Source of the DNA: Pseudogymnoascus destructans
Lineage: Eukaryota > Ascomycota > Leotiomycetes > Thelebolales > Thelebolaceae
Direction: 5' to 3'
DNA: 64,000 nt
Assembly: GCF_001641265.1 (NCBI RefSeq)
Contig: NW_020167531.1
Span: 496,001 to 560,000, forward strand
Shown here piece by piece: positions 1-8,848 of this stretch; the stretch's first letter is position 1, and every line of letters starts with the position of its first letter. Under the pieces are notes generated by a model, which was given only the letters and a program-made list of their open reading frames with translations, ran no database searches and was not told the DNA's origin. A program made the position numbers and the translations under genes.

Positions 1-1842
1 CAGATGTGGGTATTTCTCGTATACCTGTTCGCTTTTGATAGGCAAGTCCCCTTCAGACTGGCTTCGCCTGAGGGCGTGAACTTGCTCTGCGTCTCTGAAG
101 TGTATCCTGGGCGAGGATCGGGGAAACAACTGATTCTGGTGTTTCTTTTTCCAGTGGAGCTTGCAATCATCTTCGCTGCAATACTCCCAGTAGACATACG
201 CGTGCCAGGGATGATCAGTCTCTGTTGCGTCTGTCGTTGATAGTTCCCGCTGTCCTCTCACCCATGCACTATCTTCCCTCGGAGGCATGGAGAACGTGTC
301 TAGTTGCTCCATGGCTCTCCTTTCGATGCGTGGAGTGGGTCTCGCATTTTCCCGTCGGAGCATATCTCTGGCTTTCTCGTCGTACTTCTTCAGGGCTCTC
401 CTGCGGTCCTGGTAGTAAAGTTTGACGCTTTTCATATACTTCAGTTTAGCCATATGCTCGACATCCTTCTCCAGTTCTTCCGCTTCTTGGGCTTCCAACT
501 TAGCTACGTCTTGGGACGTGCCAAGCAGCCTGCGGGTATTCGTTAGTTGGTCGTAGTATCTCCAGAGGTCATCCTTGCAGTCGTCCACCTTGCACTTTAA
601 CGGAAGTTCTTGTAACAGGTTCCCGTAGAGGTCTTTAAGCATGGGGATTCTCCTCTGGCCATTGGGCTTGTCTCGTTCAGCCCTAATCTTCGCGTGGGCG
701 TGTTTTGCCATGCGTCTTACTACGCTCTTGCACCGTGGACTCATTGGTTCCGTAGGTGCGAGTTCATCGAAGGTCTCCTGTTCCGAGACGGTGAACGATT
801 CCGCCTCCGACCCTTCATCTGAGCTCTCGTCTTCTGGGGTGCTTTCGCCGTTTATTCCCCAGTCCTGTTTGCTCACAAACGTTGCGTTCAACTGTCCTGT
901 CCAGGTGGCATTGAGTTGTTTGCCGACTTTGCGTCCGCCGTTCCCTTTCTTTGGCTGTCTGCAGTCTCGGGCCATGTGGCCTGGCTTGTCGCAGTTAAAA
1001 CAGAGTCGTTCCTTGAATTGTCTGTCTTTCTTAGGGTCACGGGGTCGTCCAGGTTTGAACGTGGCATCGAGTTCCATTGGGTCCGACCAACGGTTGTCTC
1101 GCGGGTGTTGATCCCGTCGTCTGCCCTCGTTTCCCCGGTAGGGGTAACTTTTCTTGGGCTTGTCATAGGTCCGACGTTCCTTCTGGAATTCGTATAGTCG
1201 ATTGTCGATTCGGACCGTATGTTCGATTAGCGCTACCATGTCCGTTGGTTGTTGTTCCAAACGGGCAAGTTCCATACGTATATGGCTCTTCAGCCCACGT
1301 CGGTAGTGGCTGATGAGTGCGCTGGCGTCCCATCCTGTCTGATTGCCGTATCTCTGGAATTCTGTGGAGTATGTGAGGGCGCTGCCAGTCTGCTTAAGTG
1401 CAAACAGATGGTCTTCTGCGGTCTTAATCTCATCGATGTCTCCGAACATGCGTCGGATTTCCTTACAGAATCCACTCCAGCTGCCAAACATAGTCTGCGT
1501 AGTTGTCATGCTTCCATTGGTACTTTCATATTTGAAATAGTCCTTGAGGAATGGTTCGATCCATCGCAGGGCTTCCCCCCTAAGGTAGGACGCAGTCCAC
1601 AGGGCATAGCTCTCCTGGGTGGGAAACTTCTCATCATTGAAGTGCTGGTACAGTTCGACCTGTAGCAAAAACACCTCAAGTTCCTTTCGGTTGCCGGAGT
1701 AAGTGTCGGGCAACTTGACGCGTAGAGTTTCCTTGAGTTCGTTGACGGTGGGTGCATCGGGCATCTCTTCATTCTCAGGCTTAGACCTCTGAGACGAAGT
1801 TGGCGTGGTGGGGGTTTTCCCCTTCGAACTGACGACAGACAT
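1..1842 (-). CDS. Ty3/Gypsy retrotransposon Gag(-Pol), 5' part, runs off window
   Basis: An open frame of 614 codons starts at the ATG at 1842-1840 and stays open to the window edge, so only the N-terminal part is seen. Around residues 80-95 it has the Retrotrans_gag signature (LRGEALRWIEPFL). A CCHC zinc knuckle, CFNCDKPGHMARDC, lies at about residues 281-294. After it comes a charged, Lys/Glu-rich linker. Gag coats the RNA of the element, and the knuckle binds nucleic acid. The open frame past the knuckle suggests a fused gag-pol, but protease and RT would lie outside the window. The LTR directly upstream (1889-2363) fits. No stop or frameshift is visible, so the copy may be young. Confidence 0.9.
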   Translation of the reverse strand, partial: MSVVSSKGKTPTTPTSSQRSKPENEEMPDAPTVNELKETLRVKLPDTYSGNRKELEVFLLQVELYQHFNDEKFPTQESYALWTASYLRGEALRWIEPFLKDYFKYESTNGSMTTTQTMFGSWSGFCKEIRRMFGDIDEIKTAEDHLFALKQTGSALTYSTEFQRYGNQTGWDASALISHYRRGLKSHIRMELARLEQQPTDMVALIEHTVRIDNRLYEFQKERRTYDKPKKSYPYRGNEGRRRDQHPRDNRWSDPMELDATFKPGRPRDPKKDRQFKERLCFNCDKPGHMARDCRQPKKGNGGRKVGKQLNATWTGQLNATFVSKQDWGINGESTPEDESSDEGSEAESFTVSEQETFDELAPTEPMSPRCKSVVRRMAKHAHAKIRAERDKPNGQRRIPMLKDLYGNLLQELPLKCKVDDCKDDLWRYYDQLTNTRRLLGTSQDVAKLEAQEAEELEKDVEHMAKLKYMKSVKLYYQDRRRALKKYDEKARDMLRRENARPTPRIERRAMEQLDTFSMPPREDSAWVRGQRELSTTDATETDHPWHAYVYWEYCSEDDCKLHWKKKHQNQLFPRSSPRIHFRDAEQVHALRRSQSEGDLPIKSEQVYEKYPHL

Positions 1843-1888
1843 GTTGCTTTGTGTGTAAGCCGGTACCTCGTAGAAGTGGTGCTCAAAG

Positions 1889-2363
1889 TGTAACGCTGAC
1901 TTCTGAACGATAGAAGACACAGAGGTTCTCTTGCGTAAAGGTTTACTTATCAGAGGAGGCAGGGGATCAGACACAAAGGCTTCAAGTAACACGTTACTAG
2001 TATATAACAAATACTGTATTGAGTTGAGCACGAAGCTCCTATCTAAGGAAATACTATCTACTTATATAGTGGCGTCGTGCCTAGTGGACTCTTGCGAACT
2101 CACTCGAGTCCTCAGAGTCCTGGACTCTTAGGACTCTTCTCATCATCCTGCGAGTCCATCACGTGCCTAGTGGACTCCTGGGAACTCACTCGAGTCCTCG
2201 GAGTCCTGGACTCTTAGGACTCTTCTCATCATCCTGCAAGTCCGTCACGTGATACTTTCGGAACTACTATTCCCCGCTGCCCCTCCAGGTACCAGGGCCG
2301 GTCTCATGCGACCTCCCTCCTTCCTGTCCTGTAGTTGGCCAGCCTTCTTGTTCCGTCGTAACA
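1889..2363 (-). mobile_element. 5' LTR of the Gypsy element
   Basis: On the minus strand the segment begins TGTTACG at 2363 and ends GTTACA at 1889, 47 bp before the Gag start codon. It contains a TATA-like CTATATAAG (minus strand, about 2061-2069) and two 86-bp direct repeats. Its outer end cuts the Copia-1 reading frame just after the protease-region motif YHLPDV, so the Gypsy element inserted into Copia-1. The outer boundary is well supported by loss of Copia homology. The inner boundary is inferred from the TG...CA rule. No primer-binding site was recognised. Confidence 0.72.
2077..2248. repeat. Two tandem 86-bp repeats in the Gypsy LTR
   Basis: Units 2077-2162 and 2163-2248 differ at only a few positions. 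Each contains repeated GAGTCC/GGACTC words and ends at CAC(GTG). They lie upstream of the LTR TATA-like box, where LTR enhancer repeats usually sit; that role is inferred. Confidence 0.85.
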
Positions 2364-4462
2364 TCTGGCAAGTGATAAACCTGTTCCAAGAGTGCCTCCG
2401 TTTTACAGCCCGTATCGTCCAGAATCGTGAGCCGGATAGTTCCAACTCCAGCGGCCCGAGTCATGCCTCCAGCAGTTTCGATGGTTAGCTCCTGACTCTC
2501 ATTGACGGTGTAGCTCTCAAATATAGAGCGATCATGCGTCATATGGTGGCTGGCGCCGGAATCGAGTATCCAGTCGGGCTGTTTAATGGCTCCGATTGAC
2601 ACAAAAGCTGCGATCAGGGCAACGGCTTCCTTTTTCCGGTCGGCGATAAGCTTTTTGATATGCTCAGGTATGAGCTTTGGATATTTTATCCAGCATTTAT
2701 CCTCGCTGTGGTTAGGCTTTTCACAATGCGCGCAGAGCTCTTTAATTCTGGGTTCATTCTGAGCCCCTATTCTGCTTCTGCCGCCATGGCTGCCTCCACA
2801 ATTTCCGCCCCTGCCGCCATTTTTCCCACCCGTTTTTGGGGGTTGGTTCCCATATAGAGCGACAGCTCTTTCGTCGGCGACGAGTCTCGAGCGGCTTTCT
2901 TCTAGAAGCCTGTCCATTAGGTCATCTAGATTACTGATCGTTGGCATCTTTCCCAGCTCATATTTTCTCATTTTGCCCCTGTATTTGTCCGCCCAGGTAG
3001 GAAACGTAGCCTGGACAGCTGTAATGGTGGGTGCACCAGATGTGAGAATCTAGCCACCCAAGGAAGGGATGAATTTACTAAGACAACACACTGTCTTAGG
3101 AAACAGAGCCAAAGGGTTGTAGCTTAGACTATTCCACAACGCAGCAATCAGGTGTATGATGTGGTGAAGTGGTTTAGACAAGTTGCAACAAATGTTGAGT
3201 CTGAGAACTCAGGGGTAAGTCAGAGGTTAGCACCTCACTGACTTTTCAAAAACAGAGAATAACAAGATCAATGCTTGGAAACTTGGAAAAGACGTAGAAG
3301 TATGTGCTAGTCGATTTACTGTATTGCCTGCTTGCCCTTTCTTAAGGAAAGGGCAATCCTATTTATGCCAAAGGAGTGTAGTTCTCTCATTTTCCATGAC
3401 TTTCCATGACTAACCAGGCTTGGTAAATGTATTAGAAATCAAGTGCGACCCACAACTAGCTTGCTAATCATGTAGTGAACGTAAGAGAATCCCATAGAAC
3501 CATCTCTTGGGTTCCTAGCCTATAGGAAGTGAAAAGGAGGTCCAAGGTCAGAGTACCTATAGACAAATTATGTCATAACTTAACCAATCTTGTGGGTAAC
3601 TAAGGAGCGATGACGTGTAATGAATCATAGAGGGTTGTAGAAGCTTCTAGAGCTATCGTTCATGTTCCTAGGCCTCTAGTTGGTAGAGATATGCCATGTG
3701 GTAGTATTGGCCCACCCCCTTAAGGAGGAGATTTTCTTAATAACTTGTTCAATGAGTGTCTAAATGATATGCCGTGATGTATGTAGCATAAACAGATGTA
3801 GTAGAAGAGTTTGCAGCAATCGTTGAGTAGTATTGCTTCTGTTGTTGGTGTGATAAGCCAAGATATGTATGGTGACTTGTAGGTTTGAGGAGGAGATTTC
3901 TAAGTTTGCTCTTGAGTTTGATAGCAAACTGAGTGCAACGAATGTCAGTATGACAACAGTGTTCAGGTAATGCAGCATCGACATGGCCGCTGGGACTTCA
4001 AGTCCTGCTCCTTTGAGCTGCGAGTTTATATTTTTGAGCCGGATATTGAATGTAGCGACATCTTCTGGGTCAAGCGTCAGGGTATACCAGTCATCGAAGG
4101 CCTGCGTCAAGATGTAATTGGCCTTTCCTTTGTACCGGTTTTCGAGCAGTATCCAGGCTTCAGCAGCATTGACTGTCACTCTGATCGTGTGTATCAGAGC
4201 TACAGGTGGCTTCGATGATCGAATAGGCCTGGGCATTGCCCCTAAACCATATGATAAAGGGCTCTGATTTATTGCCGATGCCTAGTTCTTCGTTTGGATT
4301 GGCCGCCGTGGGCTTTACCCCTTTTTCCACACCGAGAGCGTATTCGATGACGCCCGCCTGGGCTAGTGTCTGTTCAATTCGTCGCTTCCATGATAGGAAG
4401 TTGGCGCTGCCTTTGAGCTTCTCATGGCTCTTCAGGGTAGTGAGCAGATGCTCTGTCGTCAT
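2364..4462 (-). pseudogene. Copia-1 gag-protease, 5' part, interrupted by a solo LTR
   Basis: The Gag start is the ATG at 4462. Copia Gag reads to about 4185, shifts frame by one base (before NAAEAWILLENRYKGKANY), and continues to 3956, where a 936-bp LTR interrupts it. Past the LTR the same Gag resumes without loss (QATFPTWADKYRGK, then MRKYELGK at 2971). It continues through a zinc knuckle CAHCEKPNHSEDKC to the aspartic protease motif WILDSGASHHMT. The Gypsy LTR ends homology at 2363. This is the 5' half of an element whose 3' half lies at 41811-43013 in the opposite orientation. The frameshift and two insertions make it non-functional. Confidence 0.88.
3020..3955 (-). mobile_element. Solo LTR, 936-bp family, copy A
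   Basis: On the minus strand it begins TGTCATACTG and ends CACCATTACA. It is bordered by a 5-bp duplication with one mismatch (ACAGC left, ACAGT right). It splits Copia-1 gag, whose frame rejoins when it is removed. Copy B at 49549-50484 has exactly the same length and is almost identical over the stretches compared by eye. No internal coding region lies next to it, so it is most simply a solo LTR. Orientation is defined only by TG...CA, so it is nominal. Confidence 0.82.
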
Positions 4463-4566
4463 TCTAGGCCAGTGATGCTGCTGGCGATGACAGTATCGAT
4501 GCGACGGTTTGGAAGCTTCGATGCTTCAATTGATCGATATTTTGGTTATAAGATCTCTGCACTGAT

Positions 4567-4581
4567 CCCGGGCTCATAACC
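4567..4581 (-). promoter_or_regulatory. Copia-1 primer-binding site (half-tRNA iMet)
   Basis: Immediately inside the 5' LTR, the plus strand reads CCCGGGCTCATAACC. The core GGGCTCATAACC is the anticodon stem-loop of eukaryotic initiator tRNA-Met, with CAU as anticodon. Copia elements are known to prime from an internal fragment of this tRNA. The same 15 bases occur at the matching place in Copia-2. Confidence 0.8.
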
Positions 4582-4823
4582 TGTTGGACAATATCCGTAG
4601 GGCAGTAGGTAGAGAATATAAGCCGAAAATACAGTCACGAAGCAGTAGGGCCCGAAGTGATAATTTTATAATGCATGTTTTTATAATTGAAGCTATTCTA
4701 AGTACTATATATACTGTTACGGGTGTGCCTATTCGTGGTTCGGATCCTAAAACCCTCCTGGTTTGGCTGACACAGCTTCGGTATCAGGGCCCTGATCCAT
4801 GCTTCCGGGCCGAGGATTCAACA
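4582..4823 (-). mobile_element. Copia-1 5' LTR (short form)
   Basis: On the minus strand it begins TGTTGAATCC at 4823 and ends TCCAACA at 4582, next to the primer-binding site. It matches the 3' LTR at 42698-43013 almost base for base, except for a missing internal block of about 63-75 bp. The plus-strand bases after it are GATAT (4824-4828), the reverse complement of the ATATC that follows the distant 3' LTR. Confidence 0.9.
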
Positions 4824-5500
4824 GATATTCCTCATTAGGAACAAACCGAATGTTACCTTTGACATCTGCCGCATCAAAATTTGGCTTGGACAGTTCATCG
4901 GCCACGTTGGAAAAAGATTGCGCCATGCTTGCTAGGGTGCTTGCATCGAACCAGAATATTGCAGAAAACCATTTCTCATTCTGTCCCTGTCGACAGTATT
5001 CGAGTGCAACCTGGGTCTTGCCGCATCCACCCATACCATAAAGGACAGCGATCGTTGGTGCTGACTTATTTTGCCTGATTTGAAAGTAGTTCTGGATAGT
5101 TTCTTTTATTGCGTTTTCTAGATTGGAGGCTTTCAAGGTCCCTCTTTTCCAGGGGCCTTCTTCTCTGAGAAGACTTGTTTGGTCAGGGCTCGATACGTAT
5201 CAATAGCTTCGGGAACTGATAATCGGAGACAGCCGAGAAGAATAACAATAAGTTTATGCAATATTAGAATAACTCACCGCTACAACTTCAGCTATGGATG
5301 GATACTCCCGCCAGTGCTTGTTCCACAGATCATATCGAAGTAGTCAGTCGATAGCGGCGTCTCCACTTTCAAAGCCCGGCCAACACGGTGCATGATTTCC
5401 TGAGTATTACAAGCTCTGAAATGCCTCTGATTCCGCCGCCGTCTAAAGAGAGGAGACGGAGAGGCCGATTCAGCGGTTCTGGCGGCGAAGACTCCTCCAT
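4824..5500 (-). pseudogene. Patatin-NB-ARC (NLR-type) gene, 5' half, broken
   Basis: From a likely ATG at 5500 the minus strand encodes a patatin-like phospholipase start with LLSLDGGGIRGIS. After a one-base frameshift comes EIMHRVGRAL and the lipase motif GTSTGG, then a possible intron (about 5277-5216) and VPEAIDTYRALTKQVF. A short joined stretch, KASNLENAIKETIQ, leads into an NB-ARC P-loop, GMGGCGKTQVALEY. Coding ends at NEEYP, where Copia-1 inserted. Fungal NLR-like proteins with this order act in non-self recognition and regulated cell death; that role is family knowledge, not shown here. The rest of the gene is at 43014-48697. Stops, frameshift and the insertion make it a pseudogene. 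Confidence 0.85.
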
Positions 5501-6363
5501 GTCGGCAAAGCTGGATCTTAAGTACTGCAAAAATGATGTATAATTTGAGATTCTTGATTCATCAAAGTTGGTACACTCCAGCTCTCTGTTCGAAGTGTAT
5601 CGCAGGCGCATGAAGTCTCAAACAAGAATAATTGCGAAGTTTGGGATGTTCAGCTTCTCTTGTACGGAACATCATCGCAGCCTTCTCTTACACTCAACGC
5701 CAACGAAGTTGACCTGTATAAATATCACTCTGTAGCCTCATCGAATAGACCAGACTTCCCATGATGGCATTTTTTCCCAACACGTTCCATATATATATGG
5801 GCACGCCCTACACAACGGTCTTGATGATCTAGACAAGCAAAATCTGGGGTTTGCACGCTCCTCACATCCCCATATCATGAACTAACCTTCTCAGTAGCGC
5901 CTTTTACTCCTATTAATCGTGTTCACGTAATCCAGGCCTAGATCCAGTAGTGCTTCTAGGATCTACCCCCTAATTTAGGAGCCACGGTGGCGACTAGCTT
6001 ACCCGCTATCCGCCCGCCTAGGCGCGGTGTTTGCTTCTGGATGTCGGCTTTTGGAACCCTCGGAGCTAGCCTTTGAAAATGTGGGGTCTGGATTAACTTA
6101 GGGAAGCCAGCAGATGCCGTGATATCATATCCGCCGAAACGGTGTTTGCTGGTGGGTTTGCGAGACGAAAACCAAAGACCAGGAACGTCACCGTGAGATT
6201 TGAGGGGCAAAATATGAGAAAGACTCCATACAAAACTTAAACTAAAGACAGAAATATCATATGGTTGCCTCGATAAGGTCAAGCAACGTGAGATAAGGAC
6301 CCAAGTTACCACGTACGCGGCGATTGCCCCTTAATTAGCGCGATGAGCGCATCCGGGGTTTGG
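5501..6363. other. Intergenic, no gene seen
   Basis: This stretch upstream of the NLR start has several short open frames with no recognisable motif and no consistent splice pattern. It presumably includes the old NLR promoter. Confidence 0.5.
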
Positions 6364-6527
6364 ATCGGGGACTGATATTCGTCCGGCGATTGTGATCGGG
6401 GACTGATATTCGTCCGGCGATTGTGATCGGGGACTGATATTCGTCCGGCGATTGTGATCGGGGCTGATATTCGTCCGGCGATTGTGATCGGGGACTGATA
6501 TTCGTCCGGCGATTGTGATCGGGGACT
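6364..6527. repeat. 31-bp minisatellite, about five copies
   Basis: The unit contains GGGGACTGATATTCGTCC followed by GGCGATTGTGATC. One copy is one base short. Copies are nearly identical, which suggests recent expansion. Confidence 0.92.
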
Positions 6528-6723
6528 ACTCCGTCGGTGACTACTTCGTGTTTCAGACGCTCGATATCATATATGCATCCCACGGTGGTTTACCTGGGGT
6601 TTGTAGGCGCGGGTAATACATCAGTATATATGAATTGGCCAGTGTTTATGATTCGAACCGCCCCTTTTTTAACTCAAAACCCCACAACTCTCGCGAAATT
6701 CTCACATCCCATAACCAAGCACA

Positions 6724-7149
6724 ATGTCAACGCCTACCAAGATCACCCGCGGCTGCCTCTGCAAAGCCGTCAGATACGAGGTTAACCTCCCCGAAGATCA
6801 CGACTTCAAAGCCAGCGTAAGACCCCTTAGTTGAAACCATTTCCAACTCATATTTCTTTAAAATTTTTGTCTCCATTCGTCAGGTCACACCTCTCCCGTT
6901 AGTAGCCTGCTTCTGCGCCCTTTGCCGCAAGCAATCCGGAGCCGTCGCCTTGCACATCCACATTCTACCCCGCAGCAGCTTCACCTAGACCTCCCCATCC
7001 GCCCCGCCGCTCCACTCGCCAACTACCAAGTCATCAAAGATAACATGCGCTGGTTCTGCACATCGTGCGGCTCATATCTCGCGTGGGAGGGCAACGGGAT
7101 CAAGGGAACGAGGTGGAAGTTCTCTGTTGCTCATGGGGTCAGGGGATAA
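6724..7149 (+). pseudogene. GFA-domain protein, broken paralogue of 7465-8187
   Basis: The start MSTPTKITRGCLCKAVRYEV and a GT-AG intron at 6817-6883 sit at the same place as in the next gene. After the intron the frame gives CFCALCRKQSGAVALHIH, the zinc-binding core of the GFA/CENP-V domain (glutathione-dependent formaldehyde-activating enzyme-like). A TAG follows at SSFT. The C-terminal part, MRWFCTSCGSYLAW, then appears in another frame, so there is also a frameshift. It is a decayed tandem duplicate of its neighbour. Confidence 0.85.
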
Positions 7150-7464
7150 AGGGGGTAGGTTCGAATAAGGTATAAATATGAGTTATGAGGCACGATTAAA
7201 TGGCAACATACCATGCAACTTTACGTGCTCATCCTCAACTCCCGTGACAGCGTGATACGGAGCATTATTTCCCCGCATCAAGTGCTGAACACGTCGTCCG
7301 ACATACGCGACCCGAACCGCCGCCAAGTGAATGACATGACTAACACTTGAGGTGGGATGCCTGTCAGCAACTGAGCTTATTACTACAGCTGCGCGTCATT
7401 TGCTTTTCAAAAGCAAACATATTTCCAAACAAGCATTCTCTCGAATCAAATATAAAATAGAATC

Positions 7465-8187
7465 ATGCAGGAAAAGCTGCCAGTCAAAGCCGCGGGCGGC
7501 TGTCTCTGCGGCGCAATCAGATACAGCGTCGTCTTCCCTCCAGGCCACGATTTTGCCATGAACGTATGTCTTCAATCCATTCCCAATTCATCTGACTCAC
7601 CTCTTCACCCCTCCATCCCCCAATCCCAACTTTTTTTAAAAAAAAGCCCCGCTGACCCCCTCCGCCAGTCAACCAAATGCCTCTGCACCGCATGCCGCAA
7701 GCAATCCGGCGCCATGATGCTTCACCTCCACACTCTCCCCCTCTCCTCCTTCTCCTGCGTGGCCCCCGCCTCGGAGCTAGGCGACTACAGCTGCTCGCCC
7801 GGTTACCACCGCCTCTTCTGCAAGCGCTGCGGCTCCTTCATTGCCTGGCGCCAGGACCCGCGCCTGTGCTGCGACGTTCACGGGCTGGCTGACATCGGAG
7901 GCTCGCGCGCCACACGCCAGGCGCTCGATGGGATGATTGATTGCGCGCCTGCGCACGAGGAGGGCGAGGTTGAGATCTGCGTTGGCACATTAGACGAGGA
8001 GTTTCTTGTTGGGCGCCGTGGATCGGGCGGGAAGGTGATCCCCGGGACGGGGTATGGGCATTTGCTGGGACACCCCGAGGGCAGGATTCTTTGGGCGGAA
8101 AATGATATTATGGGAGTCACGGATCGGCTGACTGGGGTGAGGTATCAGAATAACAGTGCCAATGGGCTCAAGATCAAAGAGCACTGA
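7465..8187 (+). CDS. GFA-domain (CENP-V/GFA) zinc protein
   Basis: Exons are 7465-7563 and 7669-8187 (205 residues). The 105-bp intron is a multiple of three without stops, so the unspliced frame also reads through. The intron position matches the broken upstream paralogue. Zinc-ligand motifs are GCLCGAIRY, CLCTACRKQSG and FCKRCGSFIAW, the usual pattern of the GFA fold. The family includes glutathione-dependent formaldehyde-activating-like enzymes, but substrates of most fungal members are unknown, so no reaction is assigned. The C-terminal tail (VTDRLTGVRYQNNSANGLKIKEH region) is normal for fungal copies. Spliced and retained forms would differ by 35 residues in front of the second zinc motif. 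Confidence 0.86.
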   Translation: MQEKLPVKAAGGCLCGAIRYSVVFPPGHDFAMNVCLQSIPNSSDSPLHPSIPQSQLFLKKSPADPLRQSTKCLCTACRKQSGAMMLHLHTLPLSSFSCVAPASELGDYSCSPGYHRLFCKRCGSFIAWRQDPRLCCDVHGLADIGGSRATRQALDGMIDCAPAHEEGEVEICVGTLDEEFLVGRRGSGGKVIPGTGYGHLLGHPEGRILWAENDIMGVTDRLTGVRYQNNSANGLKIKEH

Positions 8188-8848
8188 TCAACTAGGCTTG
8201 GAGGGGACGGAGGGTTAGGGGGAAACGGAAAAGGAGGGGGGTTGAGTAATGGCTAACTAAGTGAGGGCTCCAGATGCGGGATGCCGACTCTGGTGTATAT
8301 ATCACCGTAGACTCTATCTCAGAGACACCTGAACCGCGTCCCCCGCGTTTCACCATCCCGTTCACGAAGAGAAAAATCGGCGAAGGCGGCGCTCAGCGCA
8401 CTTACCGATATCGGACGTGCGGCTGCGGCGCCACGGGCCTGGTCCGCAGCTACTCTATCGCAGGTGCGGCCGGGTTGGCAGGGAGGGCCAGGCACACCAC
8501 TCTCAATAGGCATGGGGGGGTGAGGTGTTACCATTAGAGTTTGGGAGCGAAAAGGGGGGGAGTCGGACTTGGGTCAGCAACGGTCCGACTGGACAGTACA
8601 GCACTGCGCTATCTATGTGCTACATAACGCATGGGTGGGAGAGGAGTCAGCTCCATGCGAATGCCGAAGGGGGGGTATGTGGAGCGAAGATGCAGCTCTA
8701 ACTCCGATCACAAGTCACGTTACAGAATTGAGTCACAGAAGAAGTGACTAGCGTACTTTCTCCAATTCATAACATCTACACGCCGCTAGGGCAACATAAG
8801 GAAAATCCAAAGACAGTGTATATATTGTTACATGCGCCGCATACCCTT
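8188..8848. other. Intergenic between convergent genes, no gene seen
   Basis: This holds the 3' flanks of the GFA gene (plus) and the V-ATPase gene (minus). Short open frames on both strands have no recognisable motif. Confidence 0.55.

Noticed and set aside
4747..5136. A separate small P-loop NTPase gene
   Set aside because: Its C-terminus is LTR text. The frame continues patatin sequence upstream and matches the NLR half at 43014, so it is part of one broken gene.
6335..6583. CRISPR-like array
   Set aside because: The 31-bp units are directly adjacent with no unique spacers, and the genome is fungal.
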